This document shows positions 11,102 through 21,532 of a DNA stretch of 64,000 nt, one piece after another. The notes beneath the pieces were generated by a model, which searched no databases, was not told the DNA's origin, and worked only from the letters and a program-made list of their open reading frames with translations. How positions within the stretch are numbered: the first letter of the stretch is position 1; the number at the start of each line of letters is the position of its first letter. A program made the position numbers and the translations under genes. Source of the stretch: Drechslerella dactyloides (Eukaryota; Ascomycota; Orbiliomycetes; Orbiliales; Orbiliaceae); contig JAGTWJ010000011.1 of NCBI GenBank assembly GCA_020064725.1, positions 868,001 through 932,000 of the forward strand, read 5' to 3'.

Positions 11102-14100
11102 TCACGCCCACGTGCCCGTCCGCCGCCGCGACGACGTGCCGATACTGATACTACTCAACTCCTGACTCAAAGACCACTGCTCCTGCGTCATCGTCCCCGG
11201 ATTCGCCTGCGGAATCTGCATCGGCCGCGCCGCCACCCCGGGCGGTTGATGCTGCTGCTGCTGATGGTAATAATCGTCCGGTCCCGTTATCGCATTCCGC
11301 ATCACCGGCGCGCCGGGCAGCGGTCTGTGTCCACTCGTCGCAACAGGCGCACCATACCCGTACGCGCCAGACGACCCGCCGCGTCCCGGCGAAGTACCGT
11401 ATATGTCGTTCGACGGTAACGGCGGCTGCGGGCTGACGCTGCGTCGCCGCGAAGCGCCGTAGACGTCGGCGGGAGGCAACGGCGGCTGCGGACTGACGCT
11501 GCGTCTCCGGTAGACGTCGTTGGAGGGTGTTGGAGGCGGCTGCGGACTGACGCTGCGTCTCCGGTAGACATCGTTGGAAGGCGTTGGAGGCGGCTGCGGA
11601 CTGACGCTGCGTCGCCGCGGGCGGAACGACAGCGGCTGCACGCCGTCCTCGCGCTCGTCGTCGTCGTCGTCGTCGTCGTCTTCCGCGCCCGACGCATTGA
11701 ACGAGTTGCGCCGCTCCGGTTCCGGCGCAAACGTATCCGGCGCGAGGATATCGTCGTCCTCGAGCTCGCGGTTGGCAGAGTTGGGCAATAAGATACGCTT
11801 ACGCGCACGCTTCGCAGCCTTCTCTTCCTCCTTGCGCGCCTTCTTCTCCTCCTTCGCCGTCATGTACTGGCCCGGCGACATGGCGATGGACCCGGGACTG
11901 CGTGCGAGCGGCATGGTGGAGATGTTCCCGCTCGGTGACCGGCTGGCGGAACTGTAGTTGTTCACGGGGTTGATCGCATCGTAGTCGTCCGGCGAGAAGG
12001 GCATCCCGCCCAGCGTTGTCATCTTGCGTTCGAGCGGCTGCAGCACAGCGGGCGACCGCGAGCGCCGGCGGTCCGGCTCCGGCGTGTGGCCGCCGCGTGG
12101 GATATCCGCGCTGCGGCGACCGGGGATGGGGCTGGTGGCGCGCGGCTTGATTATCGGCGCGACCTGCCCGCCGCCGGGTGAGTGCATGTGGAGCCCGTCC
12201 GCGCCGTATTCCGGGTAGGGCGACTGCTTGCCGCTCGACGGCGGGGTGTGTTTGTACGACGGCGCGGCCGGCATCTGGTTGTTCACGTATTCACGGTCAT
12301 CGGCACCCGCACTCCAACTCGCAGACTGAAACGTAGGATCTGCGCTGCAGTCAGTCTCATCAATCTCATCTTCAATGTATGGTTGTCTCGCCGAGTCTCT
12401 AGCCGCGGGGGGGCCGCCGCTAGAGTTCGGCGAAGACGTTTGCGCACCTGGGATACCATTGTGATTGTTCATGTGGTGTGGCGACGGCGACAGGCGGCCG
12501 GCGTAGTCGTACGCGCTGCTGCGGTTGCTGCGGGCCTCGCTGGGTCGTTCGGACGGGTCGTGTTTGTAGACGAGCTGCTGCTGCGACATTCGGTGGGATG
12601 CGTTCGGCGGCAGCGGCGGTGGCGCGCCGCGGGTCGTGGCGAGCTCCTGCGAGTAGGTGTTCGGCGGCGGGATTGGCGAGAGGCTTTGGCGCCGGTTCGC
12701 GTCTACCATTGGTGAGAACCCGGCGGAATCGCGGCGGGATTCGAGGCTCTGTCTGCCGGTTACGTCTTTAACGTAGGGGGCGTGGTAGTTGGACTGTGCC
12801 GGAGGCTCTGCCGTCGCCGCGGCGAGCTGCTGCGCGAACGGGTCGCCGTCAGCCGGTGAGTCTGGCCCGTATCCTGGGGTTAGTGAGAGCGGGTGAGGGC
12901 TCGGTGTGCGACTGTGCGACTTTTGCGGCGAGAAGTTAGTTGAGATCGGTGGAACGTAGTTCCGGCCTCGCTGTCCAGCCGGCGAGTCGATCGGTGCAGC
13001 GCCAGAGTGGGACGGCAGCGGAGGCGGTCCGCCACCGGAGACGATCAGCGCGGTCGTGGTGTCGAACGCATGCTCCACGTTCTGCGGCTGGCTAAAGTTC
13101 GACAGCCGCTGCGACAAAGGCGTCGCGGCCTGGTTGTAATCCGTGATGGACGTGTACGTCGCGGCGGGCGCCGGTGCGCCCCCGTAGCCGTTGGTGGAGA
13201 AGTTCCGCTGGGAGCTGTACGAGTCCGGTTGCGCATAGCCAGTCTCGGGCTGCTGATAGAGCGGCGCGCCGCTATCGGTAATAGCAGCGTAGGGAGGAGG
13301 CTCGCTGTTCCCTCTCGGCCTGATTTGGCCCATTTGCTCTGCGGTGGGCGGTTGCAATCGTTGCGGCGGCGGCTGAGGAGATGACGCTCTCTGGAACTGC
13401 GAGCCGCCGTGCGAAGGCAGCTGAGGAGCAAATCCTCGAAGCGACTGGAGCTGCAAAGCCGGCTCGTACATGTCCATTGGCTGCGGGGTTGGGATCTTCT
13501 GTTGCAGAGGCTGCATCTGCGGCATACCCCCCATCGCCATACCTGCTGGCAAACTCTTCCGCGGCGGCGCCTGTCGATGTGCAGGGGGCGGTGGCGCCGG
13601 AGTAGCAGCTTGAGGCAGTATGAGAGCCGAGGAGTTGTTGTACTCTTCAACTGGAACCGGGATGGGTGTCGTACGATACGCTGCCGCCTGGCTATGCTGG
13701 GGAGGCAGGGGCGGCGGGGCAAAATCCGATGCCCTTGCCAACTGTTGAGATTGGTAAGGCTGCTCCGCATATTGATCTTGGTAGTTGGTCTGATATCCTC
13801 CATTCTGTTGTTGATATTGCAACGGCGGCTGGCTCTGCGGCGGGATAGAGTTGAACTGGTTCTGCATCTCGAAGCCTTGCATCGACCCGTATGACGGCTG
13901 CTCGACATATTGTTGATCGTACCCATGCCTGGGAGGCGGTGCCGGAGCAAAGTTTGACGCCATCAATTGATTGTTGTAAGGATTGTTCCCTTGCTGATAG
14001 ACATCGGGCGTCCTGTTGGGATAGAACTCGCTGCGTGATCTGCGATGGCGCAGGCCATGCGTGGGCTGCGGGGGAGGTAGTGCCGGCGCGCTTCTATGAG

Positions 14101-15602
14101 GATCAGCGAATTCGACGTGCCGATGATGCGGCAGGGATGGAGGCCCGTTCTGGCTCGCCAGAACCATGGCGTTCATGTTGAAATCCTGAGGCTGTTGCCA
14201 TTGTTGCTGCTGCTGCTGCTGCTGCCCATCGTAGAAATCGTTCTGATAGGCAGGATTCGGGGAGTGTCGCTGGTGGGGAATCATCTGGGTCTGCTCGACG
14301 TACTGGGCCTGAAGCTTGCCAATGTGATCGCTCTGAAATTCTTGCAGCGTCGCAACTTGGTTTTGTTGTTGCTGCTGCTGCTGCTGCAATTGTTGTTGCT
14401 GGTAGTACGCATTGCCGTATTGATCCTGAGCCTCGTACGGCGCGTGATGCGAGGGGCTCTGCTGGTAAGCGCCGTTGTTGTCGTACTCGTCAGGAGACCG
14501 CCGGTCCTGATCGCGCGCATGATGCCGAGACTTCTCTCGGCGGTGTTCGCGGTGCTTGGACCGGTGGCGCTCGCGGGGCTCTCGTTCTCGATGGCGCTCG
14601 CGGTCCTTTCTGTGATTGGCAGCCGGGGGCTCCGGTTCCTCGTCCGGGCCGCTGCTCGGGGTTGTGGGCGCGATGTTCTCCTTGGCCGGCTTGGGCGGGG
14701 TGGGATTCGCGGGAGTGGGCTTGTCGGGCAGCTCACGCTTCCTGGGCTGGGCGCCCGGCCTCCTAGGGCCGGCCAGCGACTTGTCCGGGCGCTTGAAGTC
14801 CTCCTTCTCGAAGCCGGTGATCTGGCGGGTGTTTACGACCAAGGGCGCGGTCTCCCTGGGCCGCTCGTCCCAGAAGGTGAGCTCGACACGGATATCGCCA
14901 GCGTACCGGCCGCGACACTTGCATTGGTGCCAGCCATCGCTTTGGCCGCCGCCGGAGGTATCGAGGATCTTGTCGAGGTTGACGACGGTTTCACCGATCA
15001 GCTCGGTCTTCTTGTCGTCCGTGAAGATGACAATCTTGAGGTTCCGGTAATCGGCGGAGTCGTGGACGGGGAATCGACGTTCGGCGTCCCTAAACGATAC
15101 GTCAGAGAGGTCAGCAGCTGGATAGAGCCCGACGGCGAGCGGGCCATGAGGGGTAAACAAGAGAAGAAAACAAAAAAATGTCAAAGTTGCGGATATGCGC
15201 ACGAACCATTTGGGCGTCTGGCCGCCCCTCTTGTCCGGATCGGTCTTCTTGACGTGCTTGCCCAACCGCAGGACGCAGTAGGGGTCTTGTTTACCGATGG
15301 ACTTGAGGTTCGGCAGGTTTTTCTGAAACGAGAGAATGTCAGCGTCATGCAAACTTCAAGATAGCGCTATCGATAGGCGCTGTAGAGAGAATATTTAGGG
15401 AAGAGAGGAGGTAAGATGAGGAAGGAGGACATACAGCTTTGTCGACGACGACGACGAGGGTTCCGATCAAGGGCCCGTCGGTGGCCATGTCGGCAAAGAT
15501 GCCGGCCGGGTGCTTCTGGTCGGTGCCCTTGGGAGGCGGCTTCTTGAGAGTATTGCTGACGGGCTTCTCCCCGCGGCGCTGGATGGGCTGGACGTCGGCC
15601 AT
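11102..15602 (-). CDS. C2-domain protein with very long proline/glutamine-rich tail (Inn1/Fic1-like)
   Basis: Three exons, 15602-15435, 15322-15207 and 15089-11102, keep phase and give about 1423 aa. Residues about 43-150 form a C2 domain: GTLVVVVDKAKNLPN, KQDPYCVLRLG, GGQTPKWDAERRFPV and LKIVIFTDDKKTELIGETVVNL. The rest is disordered: an RH-rich block (about 200-270), polyglutamine runs, many PPLP/PxxP motifs, four RRRSVSPQPP-type repeats near the C terminus, a run of about eight aspartates and a basic KKARKEEEKAAKRARKR segment. An N-terminal C2 domain plus a long PxxP tail is the plan of the Inn1/Fic1 ingression proteins, which join the actomyosin ring to septum synthesis; filamentous ascomycete members are much longer than yeast ones. 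The role is inferred from architecture only. The second intron is 117 nt, in frame and stop-free, so unspliced mRNA would encode an insertion inside the C2 domain. Confidence 0.85.
11400..11640 (-). repeat. Four coding tandem repeats, about 54-60 bp each
   Basis: The minus strand encodes four copies of RRRSVSPQPP followed by PTPSNDVY, PTPSNDVY, LPPADVYGAS and LPSNDIYGTS. The first two copies are almost identical at DNA level. Each unit holds an RRxS phosphorylation-type site followed by a PxxP motif. Confidence 0.85.
14205..14410 (-). repeat. Polyglutamine-coding CAG/CAA tracts
   Basis: Two imperfect glutamine runs in the C2-domain protein, at about 14205-14224 and 14360-14405, are encoded by mixed CAG and CAA codons read on the minus strand. 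Confidence 0.8.
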
Positions 15603-17797
15603 GGCTGCAGGGAGAAGGTTCGGGAAGGATAAGAGGGTATGGAGGAGAGAGAGATCGAGATCGATCGATCGAGTGAAATGAGCGAAGGGGGAGGTTTTGA
15701 GAGCTGGCGATGGAACGCTGGCAAATGAGGCGGGCTTGTGCGACGTCCAGTCGAGCAAGAGCGAAGGGCTGGCTGGAATGCAAAGTTGACAAGGGTGGGA
15801 TTGTAAGATTGAAATGAACGCCAGTTGTCGTCAGAGCAGGGAGGTCGTGGCAGTCGTCTTCATGAGCGAGCGTCGCAGGATGGAAGAGGGGGAGGAGGAG
15901 GCATCAGACGGCAATATATCGTTCGTGAAGCGGGCGTATCAACGTATGTCGAGAGAGAGGGGGAGATGAAGCCGAGGAGGGACCGGCCGGCGGGAGAAGA
16001 TGTCGCGCGACGAAACCGCGAAGGGGGACAAAACAACGGCAGGCGACGTTGGTGGAAGAATTGAAAGGATGGCGGATAAGAGCAGGATGACGGTATGATA
16101 CGATACGGCAGAGATAACAAAGAAAGGACAAGCGAAAGAAATATGAATCAGAAGAGACGGAGAAAGAAAGAGGATGACGAGAGACAAGAAGGTTAAGAAG
16201 GGCAGGCGGGAAGACGGCGACGGTCAGCGCAATGTTGATATCACGGATCGGATCGGGCAGGCTAGTTCGATCCGGACTGCGAAAGGAAGAGAGGCTATTG
16301 GACGGACGGTAGCTGGCCGGTCAACAGGACGAAGGGCGGCCGGCGTGCAGGGACCGATGGCCAGGACGGGGCAATCGCCTGCGACCAATATAACAGTCGT
16401 CCTTCTTAGATCTATCGTAACTATGATCCAGACTGCAGCTAGTGGTGATGATGGTGGATGCAGCTGGCGTTGAAGTCGAGATCATGCGCCGCGAGCCGAA
16501 GTTGGCCCGCATGGAAACAGACTTCCACGATTCCAGAGATAGCCCACGGTGCATGTTCGCACATTACATACGGTGCATCTCTACCAGGTCGACGCAATAA
16601 TGTGCAGCAGCTGCATTCCGAGCTGTGTGCTATTATAAGATCATGATTCCAAGATTGTGCAAAGCTGTCAGCCGTCGGCCGGCGGGAGTTCTTTTCTTCG
16701 AAGAGGAGAAATGTTGTTTGGGGGTCCGTTGCTAGGCGGGAATGGCTGCGTCCCCGCGAACCAGCCTCTCCACCTGGCAACGGCTGACTAATAATAAACA
16801 CCTTAGTCAGCATTTCCCCCCATCACCACTTTTAACTACTACTATCACATCACCACCATCTTGTTATATTACTACCACCATTCTGCTGCACGACAGAACG
16901 GCCGCCGGTCCTCCGTCATCTCCGCCCTCTCCACCTTCTGCAGCAGTCCGTCCTGGTCTCCCTCCTGGTCCCGTGTCTCTGCAATTGGAGATGCTCTAGT
17001 TGGAGTTCGTACTAGCTCGTCTCTCGCCGACAAACGCTATACCCAGAGTATCATGGTTGGCCCGCGGAGGACGATGTCGATGATGTCGACGATACCGTGA
17101 CGTTTCCCGCATAATCTCTCTCTCTCTCTCCCTCGGCCCCTGCTCGGATTCGGGCGCATTGCTGGCCGGGTCATCCTGTCCTGCTTCTGCTTCCGTCAAG
17201 AGCCTGTCATGGATGTACCCGTCCCGATCGAGTTTAAGCCCGGACCCGTAAACGAACGCTTCGCTCTCCTGCGAACCATGGATGTCCACCGCTATCCCCC
17301 TTCCAGCGCCCCGATAAGAACAAGAATCGAATGGTCTCGTTGAAGAAAGAAGGAAGAAAGACCGAGCGAGCGAGCCCGCTTGGAATACGAACCGGACGGA
17401 TGAAGCGCAAGTGGGAACAGCACCCCCATCCATTCCTCCCATTCCATCCTGTCCCATCCATCCATCCTGTCTGTCTGTCCGTCCAGATGTAGTTGTCCGG
17501 TTCCAGGCAGTTGAGCGAGAGTGCACGAATGACCCGCTGTCATAATACATTTGTCTATTGCCCGTCAGCAGCAACGTTAGTTAGCCGTAGTAGCAGTAGT
17601 AACTCGTCCGCCGTCTGCATCTGCTAGCTGGCAGTCAAGTCGTCCGCGGTAACTCTCTCTCTCACCTCCGCCGCCATCGCCAACAATCACATCGTCCCCC
17701 TCGTAATAGACTTCATCTTCCTCCTCTCCCCGTCGTCGTCGTCGTCGTCGCCGTCCAGCCGCTATTCTTCTAGCATCCTGCATCCAGTTGTCGCAAA
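15603..17797. promoter_or_regulatory. Divergent intergenic region between the C2 and F-box genes
   Basis: About 2.2 kb without a recognisable gene. A strongly purine-rich plus strand runs through about 15620-16230, and a (TC)n microsatellite lies at 17115-17130. Both promoters and 5' leaders must lie here. Open frames on either strand (for example 16996-17574 minus) are low complexity and show no domain. Confidence 0.5.
17115..17130 (+). repeat. (TC)n microsatellite
   Basis: A simple TC repeat about 670 bp upstream of the F-box-like start codon. Pyrimidine tracts are common in fungal promoters and leaders. Confidence 0.8.
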
Positions 17798-19055
17798 ATG
17801 GTCGTCTTCATCGATCTGGACGCCGACACCGTCGAGCGCGATTTCCCGGGCTACAACAACTTTGCCTTCTCCCACCACTCCGCCTTCCCCCACCACCACC
17901 TCCATCACCATCACCACCATCACCACCACCACCACGCCCCATCTTCCGCCTCTCCTATCGTCGCCGCCGCCACCACCGGCTCGGCGCCGTCAGCCGCCGC
18001 ATACACGCCATGGAGCGCTACCGCCGCCGACCCCTCCTCCTCCTCCTTCTCTCCCGCCGCCCGCCCGGCACCACCCCGCTCGCGAGCTTCCGCCGCCGCC
18101 GCCGCGCGAAGAAGCAAAGACAGAGCCGCCGCCATCTCGCCCATCGCCAACCCGAACGACTCCAACCGCCTCTCCAAGCTCTTCCGCGTCATCAGCATCT
18201 ACCCGTACAGCTCCTCCCTCCCATATCACAATCACTGCTATAATCGTAAATCCGCTAACAGTGTCTTTCCAGATGCATCCGCTCGATCGCCGCCCACCTT
18301 GACCGCACCGACCTCTACAACCTCTCCTCCACCTGCCGCGACACCCACCTCGCCCTCCTCGAGAACCGCCGCCTCCTCCTCCCCTTCACCCTCCGCTGCC
18401 ACTGCGCCACCGACCGCGCGACCGGCCCGCTCGCCCCTCCCCGCCTCCGCCGATCGACCTCCTCCTCGTCATTATACCCCTACCCGCCCACGTCGATCCC
18501 GCAGTGCGTCAGCGACCTCGTCAACCTGTGCGACCGCTGCCGCAACCCGGCCTGCCGCAACTGCAAGGCCCGCTCCCCACGGCTCTCCGGCCAGTCCGCC
18601 AAGCGCGCAACCTGCACCACCTGCTCCTCCGTCTCCTTATCTTCTCTCACCGAAGACCCCACGATAAAGCCGTGCACCTGCCACTCGAAGGGCGAACCGT
18701 GGATCTGCGGCAGCTGCGCCGTCATCGGCATGGAGAACTACCTGCTCAAGACCAAGCCCGGGCGCAGCGGCCTCACCACCACCATCGAGCTCGAGTGCGG
18801 CCGCGGCATCTCCTGCCTCGGCAAGGGCTGGTACACGTGCGAGAACTTTTACGCCTACCTCGACAACTCGGGCAAGGAGGAGAAATTCGTAAGCCCCCCT
18901 TTCACTGATATCGTTCACTCGCTGGTTGAAAGTGAACGCACGGCTAACAGTACCAGTCCAAGCGCGGCCAAAAGGTGCGGTACGCCTGCAGCAACTGCAA
19001 GCAGTTCATCTTTAGCAAAGACGAAGAAAAGGAATTCCTCGCGCTCAAAGCGTAG
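17798..19055 (+). CDS. F-box-like protein with cysteine-rich C-terminal half
   Basis: Three exons in phase, 17798-18204, 18273-18888 and 18957-19055, give about 373 aa. The N terminus has a histidine run (about residues 32-46) and an Ala/Ser/Pro-rich stretch. Residues about 125-175 read SKLFRVISIYPCIRSIAAHLDRTDLYNLSSTCR when split across the first intron; the shape is that of an F-box (LxxxxLxxIxxxL...D..L..LS.TCR). The rest has paired cysteines: CDRCRNPACRNC, CTTC, CTCHSKGEPWICGSC, then CGRGISC and a final CSNC. These probably bind zinc. Fungal F-box proteins with this cysteine plan are common; F-box proteins usually recruit substrates to SCF ubiquitin ligases. The substrate is unknown and the intron 1 donor (GTACAG) is weak. 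It is convergent with the kinase gene. Confidence 0.7.
17890..17936 (+). repeat. CAC/CAT histidine-codon tract
   Basis: A CAC/CAT run in the first exon of the F-box-like gene encodes about fourteen histidines broken by one leucine. Confidence 0.85.
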
Positions 19056-19999
19056 TCTCCACCGTCCGTCCATCTAACTATATATACCATACTTTGATCT
19101 CGCTGGTGTTTTGGTTTGCTATCTATACCGACCTGTTACCTACCCTGTACCTAACGGTTTATAACGATTGTGTTTTCCGTTCTTATACCCATCTGTTTTT
19201 CTTTCTCTGTTCCTTATTCCCCGGCGACACGATACAGCCTCTTTTCTTTTTGTTTTTACCTATCAAAGGTATGAATGACCATGTACGCTTTTACTTTTAA
19301 GTACTTATGATTGTGCTTTATGTCGGGTAACGGCTTCGGCGAAGTTTTATATGGTTTTTTTTGTTTATGTTCCAAGGTATACATACAATGCTGTCCTGTC
19401 GATGATTGAGTAATTACACTGACGATATCAATGACATTTTTCTTTCTTTCTTTCAGGGTATGAAGTTTATAACTATTGCATTGTTTCCAGTATTAATTTC
19501 TCATGTCCCACGTTTGTCTCGCGAGCCAGACTGCCGTACTTTACATCCCACGTATCATTAGAGGCATATTAAAAAAAATGATAAATGAAAATGAAAATGA
19601 TCATCAGTATCAACGCTCCCAGTTGACGGATAGATGTATGTGTAATATGTAACGACCGTCCGAAATAGCAATATCAAAATCAAAATCACCCGCCGCGTCG
19701 TACGCCATCCAGCATGCATCGCCAACAGTATAAGATTTCCAATCCAAAACATAACCCCATAGCCATAACCCGCAATCAATCCAATCGATCACCCATCCAT
19801 CCATCCGTCCGTTCCATCTACCCATAGACACGCATGCATCATATTCACGAGAAGACAAAAAAATCAGAAAAATCAGACCAAAAGACTATGTAATGTACGT
19901 AGTACGCTCAACCGAACGACAGAACCAAACTCAAAGCATCGACGCAAGTACCTAGGTAGAATCGAATAGAAGGGACAAGTATGCAAGTGATAAAGTAGG
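19056..19999. other. Convergent 3' intergenic region
   Basis: About 0.9 kb between the stops of the F-box-like gene and the minus-strand kinase. It is T-rich just after the F-box stop and contains an AAAATG-type short repeat near 19570-19600. No gene was seen. Confidence 0.6.
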
Positions 20000-21532
20000 C
20001 TACACCCACCCGTCAACCCCGCTCGTCCGCCGCACCCGCCACTCACCAACCAACTCGCCCACCCGTCCCTTAATCCCATCAACCCCAACCCTCCCCTCCG
20101 CCGTCTTCCCAAAACACCCCCTCAAAAGCCTCTCCACGACCCCGCCAACGCGAACCTTGACACCCCTTTCATCCGCCCGCGCGAACGACAGCGGATCGCC
20201 CTGCCGCACCCACATGTTGCGCTGCATCTCGACTCGCGCCGCAGCATACGGATGGCTGCCGAGCGCGGTATGCAGCAGCGTCATCGCCAGACCGTACGAA
20301 TCCGACGCGAAGCTCGGCAGCGGGCGCGGCGGCGTCCGCGCGGACCGCGGGAGCGACGATAGCGACGTTGCAGGTTTCGTGGGTGTCGTCGGCGGCGTTA
20401 GCAGGAATGCGGCGAGGAGTTCCGGCGCGCAGTAGATTGTCGTTACGCCTGTGATTGCGTCTTCGTCGTCGGAGATGGCGCCGGTGGCGGGGTCGACGTG
20501 GTAGCTGGACGAAAAGTCGGAGACGACGGGCTCTATCAATCCCACTTTCTCCTCGTCCGTTAACCATGTACTCCCCCCATTGCTACCACCGCTAGTATGA
20601 TGGGGGAAAGCAGGACGGGTGAGTATGTTCTGCGGCTTGACGTCGCCGTGTATCACTCCTACACTCTTCAAAAACGTAAAAGCACCGACGAGGCGTTCGC
20701 AAATGTACAGAAACTGGGGTACCCCCACAACCGGCTGCCGGCGCGCCGTCAACGTCGTCGTACGGCTTTGCGTCGTCGCGGCAGCACGGGCGAACGCGTC
20801 GAGGTTCTCGCCGGACAGTGCGGTCAGGACGATACTCCCCGTCGCAACATCCAGTCCGTGGAACGGGATTATAGAAAGTACTTTTCCCGACAGCGACACC
20901 CGGCGCTGCACGTATGAGAGAATCTCAGCCTCGCGACGGACGGCGGGCTTCGCGAACGCGTTTAGCGGCCGTTTTACCGCGACGACGGTGCGCGATGTGC
21001 TTAGCACGCCTTTATAAACGTTGCTCCAGGCGCCGGAGCCGAGTTTTGTAGGATGTACCGCATCGTCGAGCTCGTACGCTTCCGAGAGCGTCAGCAGCGC
21101 CGTCTCGTCTGCGTCTGTGGACAGGTTCTCAAGATGGAAAGCGGGCGGTGGCGCGGCGGTGTCGATTTCCTTCTTGCCGGCCGCGGATGCAGGTGTCGTC
21201 GGCGGCGTGAAGATGTCCGGCTCGCCATTCGAATTCTCACGGTGCCGTTTGGGATCCATGCTTCCCATCGTATCGTGGAACGGCGGCGTCGTTCTAGGGA
21301 TGTCGTTCTTGACACTGACGTTATTACTCGACGGTATATTGAGCGGCGGCGTCGGCGTCGGCGGCAGTGTACCAGCAAGCTGTAACGTCTCGAGCCGTGT
21401 CGACGGACGGTATGAATTCGAATGAGGCGTATTCGTCGATCCGAGAAGATTGGACAGCGGATCGAAAGCAATCGCCAGCTGCGGCCGCGTGCAGCGACGG
21501 CAGCCGTCGTCGTCAGACTGTACGTGCGACAT
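20000..21532 (-). CDS. Atypical protein kinase
   Basis: A single exon encodes 510 aa. Residues 1-155 are low-complexity Ser/Thr/Pro-rich. The kinase domain spans about 160-505: glycine loop LGSGAWSNVYKG (164-175), VAVK with the lysine at 187, a helix-C glutamate in RREAEIL, catalytic loop IHGDVKPQNIL (D297, K299, N302), metal motif DFS (D339) in place of DFG, and CAPELL (APE at 369-371). HRD is replaced by HGD and DFG by DFS, so it is an RD-less, unusual kinase, but every residue needed for phosphotransfer is still present. Inserts of low complexity lie between helix C and the catalytic loop and after the APE motif. No regulatory domain beyond the N-terminal tail is visible. The substrate is unknown. 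Confidence 0.85.
   Translation of the reverse strand: MSHVQSDDDGCRRCTRPQLAIAFDPLSNLLGSTNTPHSNSYRPSTRLETLQLAGTLPPTPTPPLNIPSSNNVSVKNDIPRTTPPFHDTMGSMDPKRHRENSNGEPDIFTPPTTPASAAGKKEIDTAAPPPAFHLENLSTDADETALLTLSEAYELDDAVHPTKLGSGAWSNVYKGVLSTSRTVVAVKRPLNAFAKPAVRREAEILSYVQRRVSLSGKVLSIIPFHGLDVATGSIVLTALSGENLDAFARAAATTQSRTTTLTARRQPVVGVPQFLYICERLVGAFTFLKSVGVIHGDVKPQNILTRPAFPHHTSGGSNGGSTWLTDEEKVGLIEPVVSDFSSSYHVDPATGAISDDEDAITGVTTIYCAPELLAAFLLTPPTTPTKPATSLSSLPRSARTPPRPLPSFASDSYGLAMTLLHTALGSHPYAAARVEMQRNMWVRQGDPLSFARADERGVKVRVGGVVERLLRGCFGKTAEGRVGVDGIKGRVGELVGEWRVRRTSGVDGWV

Noticed and set aside
14096..15364. 422-aa plus-strand open frame, leucine/valine-rich, resembling a membrane protein
   Set aside because: It is the complement of the C2-domain protein's Q/P/R-rich coding sequence. 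Leucine and valine arise from reversed glutamine and arginine codons.
16259..16285. GGCTAGTTCGATCCGG resembling a tRNA T-loop
   Set aside because: No acceptor, D or anticodon stem could be folded around it.
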